Part shown: piece by piece, positions 1 through 8,847 of the stretch
How the letters are laid out: every line of letters starts with the position of its first letter
Position numbering within the stretch: the first letter of the stretch is position 1
Source: Dongshaea marina
GTDB taxonomy: Bacteria > Pseudomonadota > Gammaproteobacteria > Enterobacterales > Aeromonadaceae
Direction: 5' to 3'
Assembly (NCBI RefSeq): GCF_003072645.1
Contig: NZ_CP028897.1
Span: 560,001 to 624,000, forward strand
Length of the DNA: 64,000 bases
Notes under the pieces: generated by a model
What the model was told of the DNA's origin: nothing
Database searches by the model: none
Seen by the model: the letters and a program-made list of their open reading frames with translations, nothing else
Program-made: the position numbers and the translations under genes

Positions 1-1
1 C

Positions 2-1020
2 GGTATTCGACCCTTCCTCGGGGATGTGGGGCAGGGGGCTTTGACTCTCTTTACCATACTGTTTTTTGTTATCGCGATGTCGCTGGCGTTTAACCAGGGA
101 AAGCTACTGGATGCTGTGGGCAAGGTGCTCACCCCGCTGCTGATTCTGCTACTTATTGTGCTGGCGGTGGCGGTACTTGTGGCTCCTCAGGGGGGAATAC
201 CAACACCCGAGGGGGCTACGTGGAGCGCCCCTTCAGTACCGGATTTCTGGAGGGGTACAATACCATGGATACCTTCGCTTCCCTGATGTTCGGCATGCTG
301 ATCATCGATCTTCTCAAAGAGCGGGGGATTAGCGATCGCATGCAACTCTTTAAATACCTGGCTCTTTCAGGACTGATCGCCGCCTGTGGCCTGGCATTTG
401 TGTATGTGGCTCTTTTCTACCTTGGCGGGACCAGCGAGGGAGTGATCGCCAATGCCAATAACGGTGGACAGATCATCTCGGCCTATGTGGTGGCCCTGTT
501 TGGTCAGCCCGGCCTATGGATCCTGGCAGCGATTGTGGTGCTTGCCTGCCTGACTACTGCGGTGGGGCTACTTTCTGCCTGCTCAGATTTTTTCCATAGC
601 CTGTTTCCAAAAATTGCCTATCGTCACTGGGTGTTGTTGTTCGGGGTACTGAGTGCTCTGGTGGCGAATATCGGGCTCAGCGAACTGATCAAGCTTTCCT
701 TCCCGGTTCTGGTGCTCTGTTACCCACTGGCTATCTCTTTGGTGATGTTGACCTTCCTCGAGGGCTGGTTTGGCTGTCCGAAGCGAACATTTCGTCTGGT
801 ACTGCTGGTGACCCTGGTATTTGGCGCCATTGATGGAGTTCGAACCATCCCCAAGGTGTTTGAGGGGGCCCCCCAATGGATGCTGATGCAGGGGTTAGAG
901 TACCTGCCACTCTTTGATGCCGGGCTTGCCTGGTTGCTCCCCACAGCTCTTGCCATCATATTGTCGCTACTCTTTATGCGAAGGCCCCATGACGCCCCTC
1001 CTGGTGACCAGGAGGGCTAG
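2..1020 (+). CDS. brnQ: Branched-chain amino acid carrier BrnQ, 5'-truncated by the window and frameshifted
   Basis: Inner-membrane Na+-coupled carrier for Leu, Ile and Val (LIVCS family). The reading frame is open from base 2, so the N-terminus lies outside the window. The first frame carries the PGKLLD-like segment seen here as NQGKLLDAVGKVLTP. The second frame resumes with GYNTMDTFASLMFG, which matches the GYLTMDTLGAMVFG stretch of E. coli BrnQ, and continues through hydrophobic helices to the usual C-terminus. The two frames meet at a run of five G at 211-215; a sixth G would give an uninterrupted E-G-G-Y-V reading. A GC-rich hairpin overlaps the last codons. Family assignment is firm; whether the break is real or a base-calling error is not decided by the sequence alone, but the second is more likely given the other breaks in this window. 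Confidence 0.85.
996..1016 (+). terminator. GC-rich hairpin at the 3' end of brnQ
   Basis: CCCTCCTGG and CCAGGAGGG form a perfect nine-pair stem around a TGA loop, overlapping the last codons of brnQ. No clear T-run follows, so this is only a candidate terminator. Confidence 0.35.
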
Positions 1021-1268
1021 GCTATTGTCATTGATGAATTGAGTGGTTAACCAGGATCCAGGTTTGAGCGGATCTATAGAGGGTATCACTGGTAACCTGC
1101 CGGTTTCGAGCTAGCTTTAAAGCAAAGACCACTCTTTGGGAATCTTGTTGTATCTGGTGTAGATGCTAATATGCGCTGCATTTCGCGGGGGAAGGATTCC
1201 ATGATTCGTATAAGAACCGAGATCATAGCGTTGTCCCCAAAGGCAGGAATTTGTTGTCAGGGGAGAAC

Positions 1269-2336
1269 ATGAGAGCTTTGTTTCGGTTTTTTGAGGGTGA
1301 CTCTTTGGCTCGTTTGGGGATTGCTGCCCTGTTACTTCTGGGAGTGGCTGGCTGTAGCTCTGTTTCTTCTTCTCCGGATAAGCCTGCTTATAAGCCGGAT
1401 CCTATCGCCGAAAAGGCTCTGATTAAGGCCCATAATTATCCGGGACTCATTGAGTATTATACCAGGCGGCTCAGAGCCGGGGAGGATCCGCAGACGCGAA
1501 TCAAAATGGCGACAACCTATATGGATATCGGCTCCTATGATTCGGCACTCTACTACCTTAAGCCATTAGAGCAGCAATATACAGCCATCTACTATCCTGA
1601 GGTCATGCTGCGTCAGGGGGAAGCATTGATGTTAATGGGGGAGTATGATCGTGCCTTTAAGCTTCTCATCAGGGCGGCGATCTATCCTAAGCAGGCACCG
1701 GAGGCCTATAATCTTCTCGGATTGACCCAGGCTAATCTCAAAAACTATCAGCAAGCCCGCCTCATGTTTGAGAAAGCGCGAGAGCTGCACTTTGATGAGT
1801 TTAAGGTGATCAATAATCTGGCATTTCTGGATATCCTGGAGGGTAGAAGCCATGATGCTGTCTCCCGGCTCTATCCCTTATACCGTCATGATTTAGCCAA
1901 TCAGAATACTCTGTCTAATCTGGTGATGGCCCTGATTTTGGATCATCGCTCACAGGAGGCAAAATTACTCCTGGGGAGGAGCTATTCAAGATTACATTTC
2001 CTGGCAATGGAGCAGGCTCTACTGCACTCCAGAGTTGCCTGCTGCGGCCCCGAGGACAAAGTGCGCCCAACTCAAGAGCCAGGAAAGACGTTGGAGCGAG
2101 GTTGGATTATTCAGCTTGGAATATTTCGTAGTGCTGGCCATATCAAGCACTTGGTGGAGCGCTTGAAACAGCAAGGATATGAGGCCCACATCGTCAGCTA
2201 TAAAAGCTCGAAAAGTCTTAAACTGGTGTATGTCGGCCCTGTTTCCGGAAAAAACGAGGCTAGGCAACTACAGGCTCGATTAGAGAAGCTGACCGGACTC
2301 AGGGCTCAGCTCGTATTTCTCAGAGGCGGCTCCTGA
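1269..2336 (+). CDS. Outer-membrane-type lipoprotein with TPR repeats and a C-terminal SPOR domain
   Basis: No specific gene name recognised. The N-terminus is a lipoprotein signal: a hydrophobic stretch ending in a V-A-G-C lipobox followed by SS. Residues about 60-240 contain tetratricopeptide-like helical repeats (for example YNLLGLTQANLKNYQQARLM). The last 80 residues (GWIIQLGIFRS through YVGPVSGKNEARQL) look like a SPOR domain, which in known proteins binds denuded septal peptidoglycan. The ATG at 1269 is chosen because AGGGGAG lies five bases before it; an in-frame TTG 18 bases upstream is less likely. About 355 residues. It converges on fldB with only seven bases between stop codons. 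A structural or scaffolding role at the envelope or division site is inferred from the domains; the TPR plus SPOR pairing also resembles TadD-like pilotins, but no tad genes are near. Confidence 0.75.
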   Translation: MRALFRFFEGDSLARLGIAALLLLGVAGCSSVSSSPDKPAYKPDPIAEKALIKAHNYPGLIEYYTRRLRAGEDPQTRIKMATTYMDIGSYDSALYYLKPLEQQYTAIYYPEVMLRQGEALMLMGEYDRAFKLLIRAAIYPKQAPEAYNLLGLTQANLKNYQQARLMFEKARELHFDEFKVINNLAFLDILEGRSHDAVSRLYPLYRHDLANQNTLSNLVMALILDHRSQEAKLLLGRSYSRLHFLAMEQALLHSRVACCGPEDKVRPTQEPGKTLERGWIIQLGIFRSAGHIKHLVERLKQQGYEAHIVSYKSSKSLKLVYVGPVSGKNEARQLQARLEKLTGLRAQLVFLRGGS

Positions 2337-2343
2337 TCTCAGG

Positions 2344-2862
2344 TTATGCCTCTTTTGCTTGCTGCTGGAGCTGCTTCAGCCACTGCTCCAGGCGCTCATC
2401 GGTGAGATCATACTGGGTTGCCTCATCCAGAGCCAGGCCCACAAATTGACTCTTATCTTCGGTGAGTGCCTTGGAGGCTTCAAACTGATACTGCTCATCA
2501 TTGGGCCAGTAACCGATAAAGCGACAGCCTGTTTTTTGCAGCCGCTGGTGAAGCATGCCCATCGCATCCTGAAACCACTCATCATAGCCCGCCTGATCAC
2601 CCAACCCGAAAAGGGCAACGGTATGACCGGAGAGATCCAGGCTATCCAGAGCTTCCAGCTGATCTTCCCAGTCCGGCTGGTATTCACCAAAGTCCCAGGT
2701 GGAGATCCCGAGGATCAACAGAGGGTAATCCAGCATTCGCTGGACATCAGTGTCCTTGATGTTGTGGATATGAACCTGGTCGGCTCCCAGTTGATCGCGG
2801 ATCTTTTCTGCCACTATCTCGGTATAGCAGGTACTGGAGCCGTAAAACAGACCAATTTGCAT
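2344..2862 (-). CDS. fldB: Flavodoxin FldB
   Basis: Short-chain FMN-binding electron carrier of 172 residues. The N-terminal phosphate-binding loop region reads GLFYGSSTCYTE, nearly identical to E. coli FldB, and the isoalloxazine-flanking segments STWDFGE and GLGDQAGYDEWF are in place; the extra segment of long-chain flavodoxins (YWPNDEQYQFEAS) is also present. FldB is a stationary-phase, SoxRS-linked flavodoxin in E. coli. There it lies beside and divergent from xerD; here roughly 15 kb of accessory genes separates the two. It converges on the SPOR lipoprotein gene. Assignment to FldB rather than FldA rests on the C-Y-T loop and the overall resemblance. Confidence 0.9.
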   Translation of the reverse strand: MQIGLFYGSSTCYTEIVAEKIRDQLGADQVHIHNIKDTDVQRMLDYPLLILGISTWDFGEYQPDWEDQLEALDSLDLSGHTVALFGLGDQAGYDEWFQDAMGMLHQRLQKTGCRFIGYWPNDEQYQFEASKALTEDKSQFVGLALDEATQYDLTDERLEQWLKQLQQQAKEA

Positions 2863-3218
2863 GATAAATCGCTCAGCTTAAGGAGAGGTTAGGGGCGATG
2901 CTATGCCCTGGTCTTACAGAATGCAAGCCGCAGACCTCTTATATCTTGGGGCATAATTAGCTCTTCCCGGCAGCATAGAGTCAGGGAAGCCTGTCTTTGA
3001 GAAGCTAAGGTGCGTACATACGCAAGAGCTGACAGATCTTCTATCTCTGATAAGTGGGTGGTCAAATATACAGTGAGCCAACAGGTGTGAGCCTTTTAAC
3101 CACAGTTCTGGTAGTTCATGTTCTTTCTGAAAGACCATTACCAAATACTTGTCCATAATCCCAACAGCCTCAAGCAGGCCAATCGATCAGGATGATCGTT
3201 AAGTAACAGGAGCAGGAT
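2863..3218. other. Intergenic region upstream of fldB and of the 155-residue membrane protein gene
   Basis: About 350 bases between divergently transcribed genes, so it must hold the promoters of both. I see no convincing open reading frame, repeat or palindrome. AGGAG lies ten bases before the downstream ATG. Confidence 0.5.
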
Positions 3219-3686
3219 ATGGATATCGAACAACATCAGTTAAGTAAGTGGCGCCGCAACTGCGTCAGGATCCCCTTGATGATCCTGATCATCATTGGCT
3301 GTATCTGTTGGGGGCTCTACTTTTCACCCTCTTCAAAGAACCTTGCTCATCAACAAGCGGCAACGGTACTTCACGATGGCCTGGCCTGCCGTGGAAAGGG
3401 GATGCTGGAGAGGCTGGATTCACTGGATTATGTGATTGACCATGGGTATGGCTACTACTTCACCGGTAGTCCGCGAGGCTCTCGCTGGGGTGATTGGCAG
3501 CTGAAGTTACTCCACTATTACCAAGACAAGCAATCTAAGCTTGTTCATTCCGGCTCCTGTATCCCACTGCACCGGGGGCAAATCGTTGAGCTTGATTACC
3601 TATCTGCCGCTCAGCCTTACGCGCAAATTATGCTTAATAACCATCAGTCCCGGCTGTGGGTGGACAAAGAGCTGGTGACCGGATAA
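3219..3686 (+). CDS. Membrane-anchored protein of unknown function
   Basis: I do not recognise a family. The 155-residue product has a basic N-terminus (KWRRN), one transmembrane helix at about residues 18-36 (IPLMILIIIGCICWGLYF) and a soluble domain of about 115 residues that is expected to be periplasmic. Two cysteines in that domain (LACRGKG and SGSCIPL) could form a disulphide. The region between them is rich in Tyr and Gly (HGYGYYFTGSPRG). The ATG is preceded by AGGAG. It stands alone, before the SSS-family transporter gene and on the same strand. Confidence 0.6.
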   Translation: MDIEQHQLSKWRRNCVRIPLMILIIIGCICWGLYFSPSSKNLAHQQAATVLHDGLACRGKGMLERLDSLDYVIDHGYGYYFTGSPRGSRWGDWQLKLLHYYQDKQSKLVHSGSCIPLHRGQIVELDYLSAAQPYAQIMLNNHQSRLWVDKELVTG

Positions 3687-3832
3687 GCACGGTGGAGCCT
3701 CTGGGTTTGAGGCAACTTTGACTCAAATCTGAGTGCCCGGACGAGGTTGCAGCCAATGAGCACCAGGGCTCAGATGGAAAAATACTTTGATTTACCGTAT
3801 GTTAGCCTCTTTGTCTGATTCAGGATGAGATC

Positions 3833-5227
3833 ATGGGAATCGCGGATTGGAGCGCCATGTTGGGGGTGCTTGTTTTAGTCGCCTTGATCAACTGGCGGGG
3901 GCAGCGTAGCAAGCAGGATTCGGTGGGTGACTATCTGTTTGCCGGTCGTAACACCGGAGTGTTTGCCCTGATGGCGACCCTGGTGATGACGGAGCTCAAT
4001 ACCTCGACCATGGTCGGCTTTGCAACTCTGGGTTATCTGGATGGCTACCGGGCGATCAGTCTGGCCTCGGTATTCCTGTTTGGCCTGCTGTTTTACAGCC
4101 TGGTGGTGGCACGGCGCTGGAAGCGTTATGACGGGTTTTCAGTCAGTGGCTATTTCAGCGACCGCTATCATCCCATGCTGGGACAGCTGGCGGCATTGGT
4201 GCTCTTTGTGGCCATGGCTGGATTTTCTGCCAACTACATCAAGTCCCTGGCTCTGCTGATGCAACCGCTGTTTCCATCTGTAAGCCTCCCGCTTGTCAGT
4301 GCCCTGTTTTCGATTCTGGTGCTAGCCCTGGTTCTTCGGGGAGGGCTGCGGGCGATTATCGGCTTTGATCGGTTGAGCTTTCTGCTGGTGCTGCTGTTTG
4401 TGCCTGCTCTTTACTATTTTTCCCGCCAGCTGGGAGGGGGAGCGGAGTTGCCACCGATACAGTTTGGTCATCTGAGCTCACAGTTTGTCTGGTCGCTGGT
4501 GATTATCACCTGTATGACCTATATCCTGGCTCCCTGGTATGGTCAAAAGATCTTTGCTGCACACAGGGAGAGAACCGCATTGTGGGCAATGTTGATTTGC
4601 TCTGTGTTTGTTTTTTTGCTGTATGCAGGGATCATTGCCGCAGCCGCTGAGGTGAGACGACAAGGCGTTGTATTGGCCGATCCCCAGCAGGTGATCCCCT
4701 ATCTTGTTGCCAATGGTTTGCCGCCTTACATACGCGGTGCCAGTTATGCTCTACTATTTTGTATTGCCGCAACGACCCTGGCCGGAGTCTGGAGTGCCAT
4801 GGTCTCTATCATTTTAGGGCCCGGGGTACTCGGGACACACCGGCAGCAGGGTTCATCCAGTACCGGGATGTTGTGGACCCTGGGCTGTGCACTGCTCAGC
4901 TGGCTGGGGGCGACCTTTTTTGTGGATCATATTCTCGACAAGATGATTTTGATGAATATCCCGATTTCGGCCCTGGCTTTCTCCCTGCTAGCCGGCTTTT
5001 ACTGGAAGAGGGTTTCAACGCCATCGGCATTGGTCAGTATCCTGGTCGGTTTAATCGGGGGTTTTTACTGCTACTTTGCTTACAGTGAAGCAACCTACAG
5101 TTGGTATTGGGCCGTGTATGCGATTCCGGCAAGTTTCATTGCCGGGGCTGTGTGGACCTGGCTATCCGGCTATTTTGGGGGATCCTCTGTACAACAAGAG
5201 GTCAGTTGTCGGCTGGAGGGAAAATAG
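3833..5227 (+). CDS. Sodium:solute symporter (SSS) family transporter
   Basis: Polytopic inner-membrane protein of 464 residues, within the usual range for the SSS family (PutP, PanF, SGLT). The N-terminal segment VGDYLFAGRNTGVFALMATLVMTELNTSTMVGFA shows the family layout: a D-Y-x-x-A-G-R-x-x-G loop followed by a helix with polar residues that in related carriers belong to the Na+ and substrate sites. About twelve to thirteen hydrophobic helices follow. The substrate cannot be read from sequence; it is not clearly PutP, ActP or PanF. It lies upstream of the phosphoesterase operon on the same strand, but the PHO-box promoter and a hairpin lie between, so it is probably a separate unit. Confidence 0.8.
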   Translation: MGIADWSAMLGVLVLVALINWRGQRSKQDSVGDYLFAGRNTGVFALMATLVMTELNTSTMVGFATLGYLDGYRAISLASVFLFGLLFYSLVVARRWKRYDGFSVSGYFSDRYHPMLGQLAALVLFVAMAGFSANYIKSLALLMQPLFPSVSLPLVSALFSILVLALVLRGGLRAIIGFDRLSFLLVLLFVPALYYFSRQLGGGAELPPIQFGHLSSQFVWSLVIITCMTYILAPWYGQKIFAAHRERTALWAMLICSVFVFLLYAGIIAAAAEVRRQGVVLADPQQVIPYLVANGLPPYIRGASYALLFCIAATTLAGVWSAMVSIILGPGVLGTHRQQGSSSTGMLWTLGCALLSWLGATFFVDHILDKMILMNIPISALAFSLLAGFYWKRVSTPSALVSILVGLIGGFYCYFAYSEATYSWYWAVYAIPASFIAGAVWTWLSGYFGGSSVQQEVSCRLEGK

Positions 5228-5236
5228 ACTCATACG

Positions 5237-5258
5237 CTGTCATTAAAACGTCATAATC
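5237..5258 (+). promoter_or_regulatory. PHO-box-like PhoB site before the phosphoesterase/P19 operon
   Basis: Two heptamers in direct repeat, CTGTCAT (5237-5243) and ACGTCAT (5248-5254), are separated by TAAA and followed by AATC. This is the 11-base-period layout of PhoB boxes. The first heptamer matches the consensus exactly and the second at five of seven positions. A possible -10 element, TATGCT, begins at 5265, six bases beyond the box, which is the arrangement in PhoB-dependent promoters where the box replaces the -35. Confidence 0.65.
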
Positions 5259-5284
5259 AGGCTCTATGCTAGCTCGGACTGAAC

Positions 5285-5306
5285 GGCGGCTGAACCAGCC
5301 GCCTTT
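5285..5306 (+). terminator. Hairpin in the leader of the phosphoesterase operon
   Basis: GGCGGCTG and CAGCCGCC form a perfect eight-pair stem with an AAC loop, followed by TTT. It can terminate transcripts from the upstream SSS gene. It also lies downstream of the proposed PhoB promoter, so it may sit in that operon's 5' leader. Confidence 0.5.
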
Positions 5307-5332
5307 GGATTTGCCGACAGCTAGGATCTTTT

Positions 5333-6850
5333 ATGACACGGACTTTTAAGCCTGCTCTGCTGAGCGTTTCTCTTGCCTTTTCTCTTTGTGCTGTAGTAAG
5401 CCCTTATGTTGCCGCCCATCCCGTTGCTGAAAAGCAAAGCTGGAGCAAGGCTTCACACACTTCAACCCCAATTAAGCATCTGGTGGTTATTTTTGATGAG
5501 AACATCTCTTTTGATCGCTATTTTGCCACCTATCCCCATGCGACAAATCCCAAAGGGGAGCCTGTATTTATTGCCAGGGCCGGAACGCCTCCGGTCAATG
5601 GCCTGACCCATCAACTGCTAATCAACAACCCCAACCGGGTGAATCCGTTTCTGCTGACACGCAACAAAGAGCCATGCGATCAGAACCATGGCTATGAGGC
5701 TGAGCAGGATGCCTACAACGGCGGGCTGGTCAATCAATTCCTGAGCGCGACCGGAAATACCAGTTCCAAGGCTTGCCAGAGAGAGGTGATGGGCTATTAC
5801 GATGGCAACACGGTGACGGCGCTGTGGAACTATGCGCAGCATTTTGCGATGAATGACAACTCCTACGGTACCATCTTTGGTCCCTCAACCCCCGGAGCGC
5901 TCAACCTGATTGCAGGGCAAACAGGCCCGGCGTTGCCAAAAGATACCCCGGATGTGGAGAGCGGCAACCTGGTGGGGGATATTGATCCGCGCTTTGATGA
6001 TTGTTCCTATAACGATGTCGAGAAAGCCAAGGGGGCAGAGCTTGCAACCTCAGTGACCGATGGCCTGGTGTATATCAAGGGCAAAAATATTGGCAACCTG
6101 CTCAATCAAAAAGGGGTGACCTGGGGCTGGTTTGAGGGTGGTTTTGACCCCAGTAGTTATACGGCGGCGGGAGTTGCGCGCTGTGATACCAGCAGCCATA
6201 ACCGGTTTGGTGGGGCTGCCAAAGATTATATCCCGCACCACGAGCCCTTCCAGTATTACCTGTCTACCTCGAACCCTCACCATCTTCCACCCAGCAGTAT
6301 TGCCATGGTAGGCAAGACCGACAGGGCTAATCATCAGTACAGCCTGAAAACCTTCTGGAAGGCGGCCGACAGTGGCAACCTGCCTGCGGTGAGCTTCCTT
6401 AAGGCTAAGGCGGTGGAGGATGCCCACGCCGGCTACTCGAATCCGCTGGATGAGCAAAGCTTCCTGGTGCGTACCATCAACCGTCTGCAGCAGCTACCCA
6501 GCTGGAAAAATACCGCGGTGATCATCGCTTATGATGACTCCGATGGTGACTATGATCATGTGATGCCACCGAAAAACCACTTCGCTAACCATCAGGGTCG
6601 CAGCGGCTATGGGCCCCGCCTCCCTCTGCTGGTGATCTCTCCCTACGCCAGGCAAAACTATGTGGATCACACCCTGACCGATCAGAGCTCAGTGCTGCGT
6701 TTTATCGAAGATAACTGGCAACTGGGACGTTTGGGGAAAGGTTCCATGGATGCGCATTCAGGCCTGCTCACCCATATGTTTGACTTCAAAACCGATAAGC
6801 CGGCTCCCAAGCTAATGCTGGATCTGAAAACCGGTGAAGTGATCTCCTGA
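5333..6850 (+). CDS. Secreted phosphoesterase (PF04185, acid phosphatase / phospholipase C type)
   Basis: Exported hydrolase of phosphate esters, 505 residues with a signal peptide ending near A-A-H. The catalytic domain starts at KHLVVIFDENISFDRYF, where the D-E-N supplies metal ligands in this superfamily. Residues around GPSTPGALN are where the nucleophilic Ser/Thr is expected, and AYDDSDGDYDHVMPP holds the second D-D metal motif and a conserved His. All key motifs are therefore present and the enzyme looks active. Substrate (phospholipid, phosphomonoester or other) is not predictable. A PHO-box-like site precedes it, consistent with induction on phosphate starvation. It is the first gene of a run that continues with an FtrD-like ferredoxin, two P19-like proteins and a diverged paralogue of itself. 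Confidence 0.85.
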   Translation: MTRTFKPALLSVSLAFSLCAVVSPYVAAHPVAEKQSWSKASHTSTPIKHLVVIFDENISFDRYFATYPHATNPKGEPVFIARAGTPPVNGLTHQLLINNPNRVNPFLLTRNKEPCDQNHGYEAEQDAYNGGLVNQFLSATGNTSSKACQREVMGYYDGNTVTALWNYAQHFAMNDNSYGTIFGPSTPGALNLIAGQTGPALPKDTPDVESGNLVGDIDPRFDDCSYNDVEKAKGAELATSVTDGLVYIKGKNIGNLLNQKGVTWGWFEGGFDPSSYTAAGVARCDTSSHNRFGGAAKDYIPHHEPFQYYLSTSNPHHLPPSSIAMVGKTDRANHQYSLKTFWKAADSGNLPAVSFLKAKAVEDAHAGYSNPLDEQSFLVRTINRLQQLPSWKNTAVIIAYDDSDGDYDHVMPPKNHFANHQGRSGYGPRLPLLVISPYARQNYVDHTLTDQSSVLRFIEDNWQLGRLGKGSMDAHSGLLTHMFDFKTDKPAPKLMLDLKTGEVIS

Positions 6851-6858
6851 CTGAGAGT

Positions 6859-6890
6859 GGGGGCTGCCTGTGAGCAGCCTCCCTCTTCTT
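6859..6890 (+). terminator. Hairpin plus T-rich tail between phosphoesterase 1 and the ferredoxin gene
   Basis: GGGGGCTGC pairs with GCAGCCTCCC (one G-T pair) around CTGTGA, followed by the T-rich TCTTCTTTTG. This may attenuate read-through from the phosphoesterase to the following genes. It covers the in-frame GTG at 6870, so a later start for the ferredoxin is preferred. Confidence 0.5.
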
Positions 6891-6905
6891 TTGTGTATTC
6901 ATTTA

Positions 6906-8330
6906 ATGGACTTTATCTCGATGTGGGTTAACTCTGTTCAACTTCGAGCTCAGCTCGGGCTACAGAACTGCTTGCTGAGGCTCAGGCCAGCGATTCCCTA
7001 CCTGCAGGGGATGATGCTGTTAGCTCTTGTAGGATTACTACTGATCCCGCTATTCGGTCAGGCTCCCATCTACCAGTGGCAGACGCCCTGGAACAATGGT
7101 CAGCTTTTTAGTGAGTGGGTCTTGTGGGGAGTCTGGTATCCGGGAACCCTGCTCTCGGTATTGCTGGTGGGTCGGTTTTGGTGTGGCATTCTGTGTCCCC
7201 TGGGAGCCCTCAGTGAGTGGGTAAGCCGGGTTGGCGCTCAGTTCAGGCTACCGGGCTGGCTCAGGCATCCGATCGCACCGGCACTGAGCTTTATGCTGGT
7301 GACTCTGTGGGCACAGACCCTGGATGTTCGCGATGATCTCAGATCGGCACTGCTGCTGTTTGGGGTGGTGTTTGCCCTGGCGGTTGGCTGTGGCCTGCTG
7401 TTTGGTAGCAGCACAGCGGTGGGGCGGCGGGCCTGGTGCCGTCATCTGTGCCCGATAGGCTCAGTGTTGGGGGTCTTCTCGAGGTTGGGGGTGATGAGCC
7501 TGGAGCTGCTGCGTCCCTCGACAACTGCGGAGGGGTATCGGGAGCAGGGGATTTGTCCTACCAGCATAGAGCTTCGAACTAAGCAGAGCTCCCGGCATTG
7601 CATCAAGTGTGCTCGCTGCATCAAGCCTCAATCCCGGGGAGGGTTAGAGGTGACACTGCGTCGCCCCGGCACTGAGATCAAGGGGATTGAACGGCATGCC
7701 CCCTGTGGTGCAGAGCTGGCTTTTATCTGGTTTGCACCAGGCCTTGCGATCGCGGGTTTTATCTGGAGTGTCACCCCTCTTTATATTCAGCTGCGTCAGG
7801 GGCTTGGCCAGTGGGGAATGAGTCAGCACTGGTATGGACTGTTTGCCCGGGGGCCCTCCTGGTTGATGAACCAGAATGCCAGCATCGACCAACACTATCT
7901 GTGGTTGGATTTTTTCAGCATTACCTTGTTTATGTTAGGGGCGGCTCTGGTGTTGGCTCTGCTTCTCGGTGCCTGCTCCCTGCTGGGAGCCTGGGCCATG
8001 GGGCGAATGGAACAGTTGCCACTTTCAAAGAGGTTGACCCTGGTCGGTTATCAGTTTGCCCCCCTTGCCATGCTGTGTATTTTGCTGGGCCTTGGAAGCA
8101 CTCTGTTTAGCTCCCTGAAATCGGCTTTCGGACCCTGGCTGATCTATCTGGAGCTTGGACTCTTGCTGATGGCTCTGCTGTTTAACCTGTGGATCTCCGC
8201 GCGCTGGCTGCTCCTTAAAAAATTGAATCACTGGCGCCTGGGGCTAAGCTTTACGGCGATCCTGATCGGCTGCCTGGTGATTAGCCTGGTGACGTTGTGG
8301 AGCATCTTCCCCGCTTATCAGCCAGGATAA
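6906..8330 (+). CDS. Membrane-bound 4Fe-4S polyferredoxin (NapH/FtrD-like)
   Basis: Predicted inner-membrane electron-transfer protein of about 474 residues. It has several transmembrane helices and cysteine motifs typical of the NapH/CcoG/FtrD group: WCGILCPLGALSEW and WCRHLCPIGSVLG in loops after helices, then HCIKCARCIKP as a ferredoxin-type cluster site. Proteins of this kind pass electrons through the membrane, and in FtrABCD iron-uptake systems such a ferredoxin accompanies a P19-type protein; two P19-like genes follow directly here. No FtrC/Ftr1 permease is in the window. The C-terminal third adds three or four further helices. An upstream in-frame GTG (6870) lies inside a hairpin, so ATG 6906 (or ATG 6921) is preferred; neither has a strong Shine-Dalgarno sequence. 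Confidence 0.75.
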   Translation: MDFISMWVNSVQLRAQLGLQNCLLRLRPAIPYLQGMMLLALVGLLLIPLFGQAPIYQWQTPWNNGQLFSEWVLWGVWYPGTLLSVLLVGRFWCGILCPLGALSEWVSRVGAQFRLPGWLRHPIAPALSFMLVTLWAQTLDVRDDLRSALLLFGVVFALAVGCGLLFGSSTAVGRRAWCRHLCPIGSVLGVFSRLGVMSLELLRPSTTAEGYREQGICPTSIELRTKQSSRHCIKCARCIKPQSRGGLEVTLRRPGTEIKGIERHAPCGAELAFIWFAPGLAIAGFIWSVTPLYIQLRQGLGQWGMSQHWYGLFARGPSWLMNQNASIDQHYLWLDFFSITLFMLGAALVLALLLGACSLLGAWAMGRMEQLPLSKRLTLVGYQFAPLAMLCILLGLGSTLFSSLKSAFGPWLIYLELGLLLMALLFNLWISARWLLLKKLNHWRLGLSFTAILIGCLVISLVTLWSIFPAYQPG

Positions 8331-8352
8331 GCCGAATCGGAGTAATGAGAAA

Positions 8353-8847
8353 ATGAATAGATTTATCCGGGCAGGCATTCTTTGTAGCCTGCTCTTTTGC
8401 GGAGTCGCCTCATCGGCTTCCCTGGAACTTGGAAGCAAGGATTCATTCGGCATGCACCTTGTGAATGGCGTCGAGAGCGAAGGGGGGACGTTTGTGCTTT
8501 GGAGCCGCCTCAACGCCAACGCGATGAACCCCAATGGATTTATCACCAATGACTTTATTCCCTATTGTGTTATTGGCTATAAGCTGCAAAAGCTTGGCAG
8601 TGACTGGCATACCTCGGGCAGGGCGGTGATGCGCCTGACCCAAACCGGGCCTGAGTATGGGATGCAGGTTGGACTGGATGGCCCCGGAGTATACCGCTGG
8701 AGTATCCATTATCTTCCACCCAGTGCCGGTGGCTTCTATCGACACACGGATCATGCCACCGGCGTTGAGCCCTGGTGGCCTGCCTTTAAGCTTGATTACC
8801 GATTCACTGTGACCCGACAGGGACAGCTGGAGGGCACACACTCATGA
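8353..8847 (+). CDS. P19-like periplasmic metal-binding protein, copy 1 (PF10634)
   Basis: Exported protein of 164 residues with a signal peptide ending near A-S-S-A. The fold is recognised from the P19/Tp34/FetP pattern: NPNGFITNDFIPYCVIGYKLQKLGSD, GLDGPGVYRW and YRHTDHATGVEPWW all align with C. jejuni P19. P19 proteins are dimeric periplasmic proteins that bind copper and support iron uptake. This copy keeps the R-H-T-D histidine but lacks the usual D-V-H-L-E segment (here FVLWSRLNA), and the usual M-V-A-S-D-G-P-H-Y-G reads RLTQTGPEYG, so the Met and His ligands are gone. It starts 22 bases after the ferredoxin gene, and its end overlaps the next start by four bases, so it is in the same operon. 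Confidence 0.75.
   Translation: MNRFIRAGILCSLLFCGVASSASLELGSKDSFGMHLVNGVESEGGTFVLWSRLNANAMNPNGFITNDFIPYCVIGYKLQKLGSDWHTSGRAVMRLTQTGPEYGMQVGLDGPGVYRWSIHYLPPSAGGFYRHTDHATGVEPWWPAFKLDYRFTVTRQGQLEGTHS

Noticed and set aside
1021-1268. PHO-box-like TTGTCAT near 1025
   Set aside because: Only one heptamer is recognisable; the sequence at the expected position of the second does not match.
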